The position numbers were made by a program, and so were the translations under genes. The notes beneath the pieces are model-generated. The model did not search any database. It had not been told where the DNA came from and worked only from the letters and a program-made list of their open reading frames with translations. From Phycisphaeraceae bacterium (lineage in GTDB: Bacteria > Planctomycetota > Phycisphaerae > Phycisphaerales > Phycisphaeraceae), in contig PUNN01000212.1 of NCBI GenBank assembly GCA_003552605.1, positions 1 to 6,817 on the forward strand: a stretch of 6,817 nucleotides of DNA, written 5' to 3'. This document shows positions 1 to 6,338 of this stretch, in pieces. How positions within the stretch are numbered: position 1 is the stretch's first letter; every line of letters starts with the position of its first letter.

Positions 1-221
1 CATGCCACCCGGTTTAGCATCTACATGCGTTCGCCTTGCCACAGATGCCCGCCATGAACGTCACACCTCCGATCAGCCCTTTCGAGTCATGCTCCGATCT
101 GCTAAAAGACCCCTGCTGCTTTTGCCGGAGCGCGGCGAGCCAACCTCAAGCGGGACCGGCTCGCATCAACCTGAGATTGCCCGCACAGCGGCGCGGACCA
201 CCGGCGCCGCCAGCCCCCGCC

Positions 222-225
222 GGAG
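222..225 (+). promoter_or_regulatory. Shine-Dalgarno GGAG of the sulfatase gene
   Basis: GGAG ends 8 bp before the ATG at 234. It decides the start, because the longer in-frame option at 36 adds 66 residues of low-complexity, proline-rich sequence with no family resemblance. Confidence 0.7.
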
Positions 226-233
226 CCCCTGCG

Positions 234-1757
234 ATGAAAGTCATCATGGTCATGTTCGACTCGCTCAACCGCCACCACCTGCCACCCTACGGCTGCGACT
301 GGACCCATGCGCCCAACTTCCAGCGGCTGGCCCAGCGGGCAGCGACGTTTGAGCGAAGCTACGTCTGCTCCATGCCATGCATGCCCGCCCGCCGCGACCT
401 GCATACCGGCCGGCCCAACTTCCTCCACCGAAGCTGGGGGCCCATCGAGCCGTTTGATGACTCGGTGCCCGAGATGCTCAAGCAGAACGGCATCCACACA
501 CACCTGGCCACTGATCACCAGCATTACTTTGAGGATGGTGGCGCCACGTACCACAGCCGCTACACCACATGGGAATTCTTCCGCGGGCAGGAGGGTGATC
601 CGTGGATCGGCCAGGTCGCTTCGGAACCGCCGGCGCACAACGTCCACGGCCGCAACGCCGCCGAGGACCGCTGGCACGCCCAGGACCGCATCAACCGCAA
701 GTTCATGACCGAGGAACACCAGCAGCCGCAGGCCGGTACCTTCCGCGCCGGGCACGACTTCATCGAGCGCAACGCCGACCAGGACAACTGGTTTCTCCAG
801 ATCGAGACCTTCGACCCCCACGAACCATTCTTCAGCCAGCGCAAGTACAAGGACCTGTTTGCTCAACACTACGATGAGTACCGGCAAAAGCTGGGCAAGC
901 ACTGGGACTGGCCGGACTACGCCCCGGTGACCGAGCCGCCGGAGATGGTCGAGCACATGCGCTACGAGTACGCCTCGCTGCTGGCCATGTGCGATGCCTA
1001 TCTCGGCGAGGTGCTCGACGCGATGGACCGCCACAACATGTGGGAAGACACGATGCTGATCGTGTGGACCGACCACGGCTTCATGCTCGGCGAGCACGAC
1101 TGCTGGGCCAAGATGTGGATGGGATTCTACGAGGAGGTGTCTCACACCCCGTTCTTCATGTGGGACCCGCGAAGCCCCGGCTGCGCCGGCCAGCGCCGGC
1201 AGGCCCTGGTGCAGCCCTCGATCGACCTCGGGCCGACGCTGCTGGAGTTTTTCAACATCGAGCCGACCGCCGACATGACCGGCAAGGTGCTTCGCGATAC
1301 GGTCGCCGATGACACCCCGGTGCGCGATCTGGCCATATTCGGCATCTTCGGCGGCCACATCAACGCCACCGATGGTCGCTACTTCTACATGCGTGGACCG
1401 GCAAGTGACGACAATCAACCGCTCTACGAGCACACGCTGATGCCCACTCACATGCGCCATACCTTCAGCCCCGATGAGCTTCGCGACAACATCGAACTCG
1501 CCGAGCCATTCACCTTCACCAAGGGCTGCCGGACGATGAAGATCGCCACGCAATACCGCATGGGCCGCGGGAAGGTCGATCTCTCGACCCGGCTTTTCGA
1601 CCTCGAGACCGATCCGGCGCAAGAGCAGCCCATCGATGACCCGCAGACGGCCCAGCGGCTGGATGCGATGATCGCCGAGGTCATGGCCGAGGCCGAGGCC
1701 CCACCCTCACAGTATGAGCGCATGGGGCTGAGCAAGCCCGCCGCGGCCACGCGGTAA
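234..1757 (+). CDS. Formylglycine-dependent sulfatase (S1 type), apparently cytoplasmic
   Basis: This gene encodes a 507-residue type I sulfatase, which hydrolyses sulfate esters, probably on a carbohydrate. The signature C-x-P-x-R is Cys49-Met-Pro-Ala-Arg53, followed by the usual L-H-T-G-R stretch. Cys49 would be oxidised to formylglycine. Metal and active-site candidates are Asp9 in MFDSLN near the N-terminus, Asp280-His281 in the TDHGFMLGEH motif, and Lys294 in the following WAK. DPHEP at 194-198 is another sulfatase-like motif. Length is normal for the family. The ATG at 234 is chosen because GGAG lies 8 bp upstream and the sulfatase fold begins at once (MKVIMVMFDS). The in-frame upstream extension from 36 is proline-rich and unlike any sulfatase. 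No signal peptide or membrane segment is visible, which is unusual because many planctomycete sulfatases are exported. The next gene starts 21 bp downstream, so co-transcription is likely. The class is secure, but the exact substrate cannot be read from the sequence. Confidence 0.93.
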   Translation: MKVIMVMFDSLNRHHLPPYGCDWTHAPNFQRLAQRAATFERSYVCSMPCMPARRDLHTGRPNFLHRSWGPIEPFDDSVPEMLKQNGIHTHLATDHQHYFEDGGATYHSRYTTWEFFRGQEGDPWIGQVASEPPAHNVHGRNAAEDRWHAQDRINRKFMTEEHQQPQAGTFRAGHDFIERNADQDNWFLQIETFDPHEPFFSQRKYKDLFAQHYDEYRQKLGKHWDWPDYAPVTEPPEMVEHMRYEYASLLAMCDAYLGEVLDAMDRHNMWEDTMLIVWTDHGFMLGEHDCWAKMWMGFYEEVSHTPFFMWDPRSPGCAGQRRQALVQPSIDLGPTLLEFFNIEPTADMTGKVLRDTVADDTPVRDLAIFGIFGGHINATDGRYFYMRGPASDDNQPLYEHTLMPTHMRHTFSPDELRDNIELAEPFTFTKGCRTMKIATQYRMGRGKVDLSTRLFDLETDPAQEQPIDDPQTAQRLDAMIAEVMAEAEAPPSQYERMGLSKPAAATR

Positions 1758-1760
1758 CCC

Positions 1761-1766
1761 GGAAGA
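1761..1766 (+). promoter_or_regulatory. Ribosome binding site GGAAGA before the glycosidase
   Basis: GGAAGA lies in the 21-bp gap after the sulfatase stop, 12 bp before the ATG at 1779. That spacing is slightly long. The short gap leaves no room for a promoter or terminator, which supports a two-gene operon. Confidence 0.5.
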
Positions 1767-1778
1767 ACTGGACTCATC

Positions 1779-4019
1779 ATGACCCTGGCATGCACCTGCA
1801 TCGGCCGGCTTGGAAGCCGCTACAGCCTGCTGCTGGACCCCATCCGCCGCCGCGTCCACTACGGGGCGCTCGGGCTTTGGTGTCAGCATGAGGGTGAACT
1901 GCTCATCGGCCTGCGACATCATGATGGCACACTCGAGACGCTGCCGTTCTGCGCGGCGGGTGATGACTTTTTCAGCGTCGAGCAGTTTCAGAGCATGACC
2001 GCGCTGCGCTTTGTCGCTTACAGCGTGAAGCTTGGCGTGCGACTGGAACTGCGCATTGTGGCGCCGTTCTGGCCGCGCGATGAGCGGGTGAGCCTGGTGC
2101 CGGCGTACCTGCTCGAATTCACCGTCCATCGCAGCGAGGCCCTTGTGCGGTGGAATGCGCCCGACCCGGCGGCCCCGCTTCGGGGCACCGTCGTATTCGC
2201 CGCTCGCATGCCCGCCACCACGGTTGAAGCCGGGACCGATCGGCTGAAACTGCGCTACCAGGTGCGGGCCCGGGATGTGTTCGAGACCGAAGGCCCCGGC
2301 ATCGTGCCCGATCCCGCCGGCCCGCGCGACAGCCGGCGGGTCAACCCCCTCGGCGGCAGCGCCGATGACCGCCTCGTCGCCCTCGAGGGCACCTGGCGGG
2401 TCGAAACCGACCGGCTCGAGGCGGATTTCGACCTGCGCGATGGAAGCGAGGCCACGGCCTTCTCCGCGGCAATGGTCGGCTACTGCGGCGATGCGCTGTT
2501 CGAACGCTTCGGCCGGGCGATGCCACTGAAATACACCGCGTTCTGGAAGGATGCCGATGCCGTAACGGCATGGGTCGGCGAACACCGCCGCATGTTGCTG
2601 GACAGAAGCGAAGCGTTCGATCACTGCTTTGCCGACTCGAGCATGCCCGCCGCCGCGTGCGACCTCGGGGCCCTGGCCTTTCAAAGCTACCTGATCAATA
2701 CGCTCTGGGCGGAGGATGCCGCGCACGGCGGCGACGGCAACGACTGGTTCAGCGTCTGGGAAGGCACGTGCTTTTTCAACTCCACCGTGGATGTAACCCA
2801 TAACGAGGCGATGTTCTACTTCGCATGCTGGCCGGAGCTTCTCGAACGCATCTTCGAGCAGTGGAGCCATCACGCCAACGATGTGGCCGCAGAGCGGAAA
2901 CGACGTGACCGCGTCAGTGATGATGATCGCCATGGCAATCCGCTGGTCGACTTTCCCGGTGCGATCCTCGAACACGACATGGGCGCAGGCTGGTCCGCCA
3001 ACGGCCAGAGTTACCACCATGCCATGCCGGTGGAGGAGAACAGCAATTTCCTGCTGATGCTGTATGCCCACGGTGTATGGTGGGATCGACGCCATCTCTT
3101 TCAGCGACACGCTGTCACGGCCGCGGCCCTTGCCGACTATCTGCTTTGGGCCGACTCCACCGGCAATGGCTTTCCGGACCGCGGCACGGCCAACACCATC
3201 GACGATGCCACGCCCGCCGTGCAGTACGGCCGCGACAACGTTTATCTCGGAGTAAAGCGCCTCGCGGCATTGCACGCAGCGAGGCGCATCTTCGAGCATC
3301 TCGGCGACCGCGAGCGTGCGCGGCGGTGCGAAATCGAGGTCCGCCGCGCTGTGGCTACGTTCAACGCCGGCTGGCTCGGCGACCACTATCCCGTCGTGCT
3401 CGATGACTCGGCCACGGGGCTGGTGGACAATCTCACGGGAGAGCCACTGCCCTACGACCGCCTGCCGGGCGCGGATGCATACAGCCTCTATACCAGCAAT
3501 GGGTTGCTCTACCTGCTGATGGTCGATGATCTGCCGCCGGGCCTGGATCGCAACCGGCTTCGTGATGATGTGCAGTCGGCACTGCGAGAGTGCACCACCC
3601 CATACGGTTCAAGCCATTCGAGTGCAGACCGTGAGCGGGTGTGGATATCGATGAATCTCTGGCGGGACTGCATCGCGGCGTATCTCGGCGAAGACCATCT
3701 CGATCAATGCGAGCAGTACTGGCGCCAGCAGGCCTTCGCCAACGGCCCCGGCGGGGACAAGGCCAACGCCTTCACCGAAACGTCGATGACCAACAACCTC
3801 GTCTGCTACCCGCGTGGCGCGGCGTGGTTCGGGCTGTCGATGGCGCTGGCGCAACTGACCGTCCCCGCCACACAACCGGACGACCTCAAACCCAGCATCG
3901 ATCCGATCCGGCCGGGATGCTGGCCGCTGCCGGCGCTGAACGACTGGCCGGCGGGCATTACGAAATCGGCTGTATGCGGCCGCGAGGGCGCTTCTGGCAT
4001 CGTCGACCGCAATGCGTGA
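1779..4019 (+). CDS. GH52-like (clan GH-O) glycosidase, putative beta-xylosidase-type enzyme
   Basis: This 746-residue protein resembles family GH52 beta-xylosidases (about 700 residues) along its length, judged from remembered sequences of the Geobacillus enzyme XynB2. The N-terminal beta-rich half carries SLVPAYLLEFTV (105-116), like the family's LVPA...E-T segment. The helical catalytic half carries VWEGTCFFNSTVDVT (326-340), EHDMG (398-402), PVEENSNFLLM (417-427), TIDDATPAVQYGRDNVYLG (473-491) and CYPRGA (676-681). By this match Glu328 is the candidate nucleophile and Asp475, or the adjacent Asp476, the candidate acid/base. GH52 enzymes retain configuration and release terminal sugars. 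The EHDMG/PVEE region also recalls the DUF4965 domain of glutaminase A, a distant (alpha/alpha)6-type alternative. No signal peptide is seen, so the enzyme is probably cytoplasmic. GGAAGA (1761-1766) lies 12 bp before the ATG, and the gap to the sulfatase is 21 bp. The family is fairly likely, but the sugar is unproven. Confidence 0.72.
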   Translation: MTLACTCIGRLGSRYSLLLDPIRRRVHYGALGLWCQHEGELLIGLRHHDGTLETLPFCAAGDDFFSVEQFQSMTALRFVAYSVKLGVRLELRIVAPFWPRDERVSLVPAYLLEFTVHRSEALVRWNAPDPAAPLRGTVVFAARMPATTVEAGTDRLKLRYQVRARDVFETEGPGIVPDPAGPRDSRRVNPLGGSADDRLVALEGTWRVETDRLEADFDLRDGSEATAFSAAMVGYCGDALFERFGRAMPLKYTAFWKDADAVTAWVGEHRRMLLDRSEAFDHCFADSSMPAAACDLGALAFQSYLINTLWAEDAAHGGDGNDWFSVWEGTCFFNSTVDVTHNEAMFYFACWPELLERIFEQWSHHANDVAAERKRRDRVSDDDRHGNPLVDFPGAILEHDMGAGWSANGQSYHHAMPVEENSNFLLMLYAHGVWWDRRHLFQRHAVTAAALADYLLWADSTGNGFPDRGTANTIDDATPAVQYGRDNVYLGVKRLAALHAARRIFEHLGDRERARRCEIEVRRAVATFNAGWLGDHYPVVLDDSATGLVDNLTGEPLPYDRLPGADAYSLYTSNGLLYLLMVDDLPPGLDRNRLRDDVQSALRECTTPYGSSHSSADRERVWISMNLWRDCIAAYLGEDHLDQCEQYWRQQAFANGPGGDKANAFTETSMTNNLVCYPRGAAWFGLSMALAQLTVPATQPDDLKPSIDPIRPGCWPLPALNDWPAGITKSAVCGREGASGIVDRNA

Positions 4020-4021
4020 CA

Positions 4022-4064
4022 AGCCGCATCGGCTCCGCTGCGATTTCTCCGGATCGCTAATCCG
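4022..4064 (+). other. Two short hairpins after the glycosidase stop, without a T-run
   Basis: AGCCG (4022-4026) pairs with CGGCT (4030-4034) around CAT. CGGAT (4050-4054) pairs with ATCCG (4060-4064) around CGCTA. Neither is followed by a T-run, so they are not convincing intrinsic terminators. They could protect the 3' end of the operon mRNA or have no role. Confidence 0.3.
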
Positions 4065-4106
4065 CCCTGAAGTGTTTCCGGCGTGGACCATTCTTTTCAA
4101 CAGACG

Positions 4107-4135
4107 TTGCCCTGCCCACCGATGGGGGGAATAAT
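4107..4135 (+). promoter_or_regulatory. Putative housekeeping-type promoter for the DUF6263-like gene
   Basis: TTGCCC (4107-4112, 4 of 6 to TTGACA) and AATAAT (4130-4135, 5 of 6 to TATAAT) are separated by exactly 17 bp. Transcription would start near 4142, giving a leader of about 64 nt that contains the dyad at 4164-4179. The AT-rich -10 stands out in this GC-rich DNA. The match is to the general bacterial consensus only. Confidence 0.45.
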
Positions 4136-4163
4136 GCCGGGACCGTACCTTGCACACCGCCAC

Positions 4164-4179
4164 GCCGACATGTGTCGGC
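4164..4179. repeat. 16-bp dyad in the leader of the DUF6263-like gene
   Basis: GCCGACA (4164-4170) and TGTCGGC (4173-4179) are perfect inverted arms around TG. As RNA it would form a 6-bp GC-rich stem with an AUGU loop, about 15 nt before the Shine-Dalgarno AGGA. It could be an operator for a dimeric regulator, an mRNA element, or chance. Confidence 0.45.
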
Positions 4180-4194
4180 ATTCCTCAAGCAAAA

Positions 4195-4198
4195 AGGA
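4195..4198 (+). promoter_or_regulatory. Shine-Dalgarno AGGA that fixes the start at 4206
   Basis: AGGA, within AAAAAGGAAC, ends 7 bp before the ATG at 4206. That start gives a clean signal peptide, whereas the in-frame ATG at 4083 would place 41 extra residues before it and lies upstream of the predicted promoter. Confidence 0.75.
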
Positions 4199-4205
4199 AC
4201 AACAG

Positions 4206-5210
4206 ATGAACAAGACCTCCAGGCTATCGCCGCTGCCCCACCGTGTTGCCGTCGCGACACTGGTTGTGGCGCCAGTGTCCATCGCCCACGCCGAGGACTT
4301 CACCCCTTCACAGGGCGAGGAGCCGCGACAGGCGCTCGAGCTTAACCTCTCCGAGGGGCAGGTCTTCACCCAGAACATCGAAGAACGCACCGAGATGGGC
4401 CAGCACGTCATGGGCCAGCAGATGGACATGGAGCAGCGCATGACCAAGGTCATCGTCCATGAAGTGCAATCCGTGGACGGTGAGGGGCAGGCCACTGTCG
4501 AGATGACCTATGACCGCGCGGCCCTGCACATCGATGGCGGCCCGGGAATGGCACTCGAGTACGACACCGCCGAGGACAACGCCGAGCCCAGCCCGCTCGC
4601 CCCGCTCGATGGGCTCATCGGGCAGAGCATCACCTATACCGTCGATCGGCAGGGCAACGTCGATGAAGTCGACGGCATTGACGGCCTGCTCGAATCCATG
4701 GTCGATGCCGCCGGTGAGATGCCGGCCGAGCAGCGCGGGCAGGTGATGGGCATGCTCCAGGAGCACTTCGGCGAGGAGGCGATCCGCGAGCAGTTCATGC
4801 ACCATCGCGTCTACCCCGAAGAGCCTGTGGGCGAAGGTGCCCGGTGGCAGATCGATGCCGGCCTCGAGCAGCCGGTCCCCATCGCTGTCGACCACCGTTT
4901 CACCCTTCGGGAGCGCGGCGAGGAGCACACGGTGCTCGATCTCGAATCCAAGCTCGAACTCGGCGATGACGCCGAACCGATCCAGTCCGGCCCGGCACGC
5001 ATCCAGCTCAACCTGAGCGGTGAAGCTGAAGGAACCCTGCACCTGGATGCGGAAAGCGGCATCGTGCGAGAGCTCGAAACCACCACCGAACTCGAAGGCC
5101 CCATCGATGTTCAAATGGAGCAGCAGGACCAGCAGATGCCGCCGATCGAGGGTGAGATGAGCTTCACCACCCGTACCACCATCAACGCCACCGATGGCCG
5201 ACCCGACTGA
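4206..5210 (+). CDS. Secreted acidic protein, DUF6263-like, function unknown
   Basis: This 334-residue protein begins with a likely Sec signal peptide: positive residues, a hydrophobic stretch around 14-25, then AHA before Glu30, giving probable cleavage after Ala29. The mature part resembles DUF6263 proteins known from Bacteroidota and Planctomycetota. It opens with a beta-strand segment LELNLSEGQVFTQNIEE (44-60), then a Met/Gln-rich segment (64-80) and VTVDADG-ATVKVTYD-like strands seen here as GEGQATVEMTYDR (92-104). It lacks cysteine in the mature part, further membrane segments and recognisable catalytic motifs. The mature chain is strikingly acidic: by hand count about 66 Asp/Glu against 18 Arg/Lys, with only two lysines in 305 residues. 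It stands alone, with its own candidate promoter and a strong terminator downstream. The lack of a lipobox Cys suggests a soluble periplasmic or extracellular location. The family match is from memory and no function is assigned. Confidence 0.82.
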   Translation: MNKTSRLSPLPHRVAVATLVVAPVSIAHAEDFTPSQGEEPRQALELNLSEGQVFTQNIEERTEMGQHVMGQQMDMEQRMTKVIVHEVQSVDGEGQATVEMTYDRAALHIDGGPGMALEYDTAEDNAEPSPLAPLDGLIGQSITYTVDRQGNVDEVDGIDGLLESMVDAAGEMPAEQRGQVMGMLQEHFGEEAIREQFMHHRVYPEEPVGEGARWQIDAGLEQPVPIAVDHRFTLRERGEEHTVLDLESKLELGDDAEPIQSGPARIQLNLSGEAEGTLHLDAESGIVRELETTTELEGPIDVQMEQQDQQMPPIEGEMSFTTRTTINATDGRPD

Positions 5211-5270
5211 CCCGGCCCCCCTACCCCGGCCTCCGCAAGCCGCCCTTGAAGGCACGGCGGCCACGAACGC

Positions 5271-5306
5271 GTAAGACGAGGTGCCCCACCGGGCTCCTCG
5301 TTTTAC
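5271..5306 (+). terminator. Intrinsic terminator of the DUF6263-like gene
   Basis: An 11-bp outer stem (5271-5281 with 5296-5306, one G-T wobble) continues through a single T-T mismatch into a 4-bp GCCC/GGGC inner stem (5283-5286 with 5291-5294) and a CACC loop. The descending arm ends in GTTTTAC, a short T-run lying partly within the stem. It is 60 bp after the stop at 5210. Confidence 0.7.
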
Positions 5307-5326
5307 TTGCGCTCCATCCAGGCAAG

Positions 5327-5355
5327 AAAAAAGCCCCGCCCGAGGGGGGCGGGGC
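5327..5355 (-). terminator. Intrinsic terminator of the HTH-receiver gene
   Basis: GCCCCGCCC (5333-5341) and GGGCGGGGC (5347-5355) form a perfect 9-bp GC stem around a 5-nt loop. Read on the minus strand, it is followed directly by six T (complement of 5327-5332). It lies about 48 bp after the regulator's stop and faces the plus-strand terminator at 5271-5306. Confidence 0.88.
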
Positions 5356-5402
5356 CTGGTTCGATCCGTCTGGCCGGGCCGCTACAGCCCGCTGGGAGAA
5401 AG

Positions 5403-5981
5403 TCAGTAGACGATGGCCACCGCTTCCTCGATCGTCTCGATCAGCTTGCGGATGTGGAACGGCTTCTTGAGGTAGCCATCAAAGCCCTTCTGCATCAGCG
5501 CCTGGCCCTGCCCATCGGTGAGCTTGCCGCTGAGCGCGATCATTTTGCACATCTGGAGGTCCGGGTTGGACCGAACGAGCTTGAGCAGATCCTCACCATG
5601 CACATCCTGCATGTGCATGTCCAAGAGGATCACGTGAGGGCGGAACTTCTCGCATTCAAGCCCCGCGGCGAACCCGGTATGCACCACCCGGATGTCGTAG
5701 TTGGCCTGCTCGCCAAGCACCTTCTGCACGACATCGACGATCTCCGACGGCGAATCGACCAGCAGCACGCGGGTGCGGCCGCTCTGGAGGCCCTCGAGGG
5801 GGATGTTGTGCTCCTTCATGAACTTCACCAGCGCATTGAGCGGGATGCGCCGGTCCTTCGATCCGGGAATGCGGTAGCCGCGAAGGGCGCCCGAATCGAA
5901 CCATTTGCTCACGGTTCGCGGCGCCACATTGCAGATGCGCGCCACTTCACCGGTGGTCAAGATATCCTTCTGTCTGGGCAT
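5403..5981 (-). CDS. HTH-receiver regulator: excisionase/MerR-type DNA-binding domain followed by a REC domain
   Basis: This 192-residue protein has an N-terminal winged HTH of the excisionase/MerR type (about residues 7-58: ILTTGEVARICNVAPRTVSKW, with wing RGYRIPGSKDRRIP) and a C-terminal receiver domain (about 70-190). Receiver landmarks are Asp76 in VLLVDS, phospho-acceptor Asp121 in ILLDMHM, Ser151 in ALSG and Lys173 in KKPF. The second acidic residue, usually Asp after Asp76, is Ser77, so metal binding may be altered. The domain order is the reverse of OmpR- or NarL-type regulators. It presumably binds DNA and is switched by phosphorylation from an unlinked kinase, as no histidine kinase is in the window. 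GAGGAGA (5991-5997) lies 9 bp before the ATG at 5981, which supports the start. The gene is transcribed alone and ends at the terminator at 5327-5355. Its target genes are unknown. Confidence 0.92.
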   Translation of the reverse strand: MPRQKDILTTGEVARICNVAPRTVSKWFDSGALRGYRIPGSKDRRIPLNALVKFMKEHNIPLEGLQSGRTRVLLVDSPSEIVDVVQKVLGEQANYDIRVVHTGFAAGLECEKFRPHVILLDMHMQDVHGEDLLKLVRSNPDLQMCKMIALSGKLTDGQGQALMQKGFDGYLKKPFHIRKLIETIEEAVAIVY

Positions 5982-5990
5982 GGATCACTT

Positions 5991-5997
5991 TCTCCTC
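5991..5997 (-). promoter_or_regulatory. Strong Shine-Dalgarno GAGGAGA of the HTH-receiver gene
   Basis: Read on the minus strand, GAGGAGA lies 9 bp before the ATG at 5981. It is the best ribosome binding site in the window and fixes this start. Confidence 0.8.
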
Positions 5998-6303
5998 ACG
6001 TACTCCCTGTCAAGGCCGCGAAGTTGCGACCGTGGCAGGTTTATCATCGGCCAGCCGCAACGTCGGGTTAACCGTCACGACACGAAAACCACCCGCCGAC
6101 ACCACGGCCCATCGCGGCCACCCCATCACGCCGGGATACTGCGCCGCGACCACACTGGTTCCCGGCCCCGCCAATTCCGGACACACCGCACCGGCCCCCT
6201 TGCCCCACCGCCGGCTGCCGGCATGGCTCGGGCAGGCACCGGCTCTGCTTCGAAGAACCAATGGCCGTCGCATCGGCATGCTGAATTATGGCAACCGGTC
6301 GCC

Positions 6304-6332
6304 TGCACACAACGTCTGCGCGGTGTTACACT
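6304..6332 (+). promoter_or_regulatory. Putative promoter of the HAD gene, placed for a leaderless mRNA
   Basis: TGCACA (6304-6309, 4 of 6 to TTGACA) and TACACT (6327-6332, 4 of 6 and fitting TAnnnT) are 17 bp apart. The -10 ends 6 bp before the ATG at 6339, so transcription would begin at or next to the start codon. No Shine-Dalgarno is present, which agrees with a leaderless start. Each hexamer is only a moderate match. Confidence 0.4.
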
Positions 6333-6338
6333 GCCGGC

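Larger units (their letters stand above)
5982..6338. other. 357-bp intergenic spacer between divergent genes
   Basis: No convincing gene is seen on either strand; the open frames here are arginine-, proline- and alanine-rich shadows. The spacer must hold the promoters of both the regulator (minus) and the HAD gene (plus). Visible structure includes a nested inverted repeat (GTTGCG at 6024-6029 with CGCAAC at 6056-6061; TGGC at 6034-6037 with GCCA at 6050-6053) on the regulator side. An 8-bp palindrome, TGCCGGCA, occurs at 6216-6223 and again overlapping the HAD start at 6332-6339. No clear -10/-35 pair was found for the regulator. Confidence 0.6.

Noticed and set aside
1..20. Possible divergent gene start on the minus strand (ATG complement at 18-20) or a short upstream gene tail on the plus strand
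   Set aside because: Only six codons or fewer are visible on the minus strand. The plus-strand tail to the stop at 55-57 has no recognisable sequence.
80..108. Promoter candidate before the sulfatase: TTTCGA (80-85), 17 bp, TAAAAG (103-108)
   Set aside because: The hexamers match the consensus at only about half the positions, so it is not better than background.
36..233. In-frame N-terminal extension of the sulfatase starting at 36
   Set aside because: It is proline-rich and low in family resemblance, and a good Shine-Dalgarno with the normal sulfatase N-terminus is found at 222-234.
102..1622. Long minus-strand open frame opposite the sulfatase (506 codons)
   Set aside because: It is a mirror of a high-GC gene. 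The translation is a Val/Leu/Arg/His mix with no domain, while the plus strand has clear sulfatase motifs.
1707..3386. Long minus-strand open frame opposite the glycosidase (559 codons)
   Set aside because: It is an antisense shadow caused by codon bias. It shows no recognisable domain and overlaps two well-supported plus-strand genes.
4083..4205. Upstream in-frame start at 4083 for the secreted protein
   Set aside because: It would bury the signal peptide behind 41 residues, lacks a ribosome binding site and precedes the likely promoter.
5985..6013. Perfect TTGACA on the minus strand (6013 to 6008) as -35 of the regulator
   Set aside because: No acceptable -10 lies at 16-18 bp, and transcription from it would start downstream of the strong ribosome binding site.
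5307..6071. Plus-strand open frame opposite the HTH-receiver gene (254 codons)
   Set aside because: It starts inside a terminator region and is antisense to a gene with unmistakable HTH and receiver motifs.
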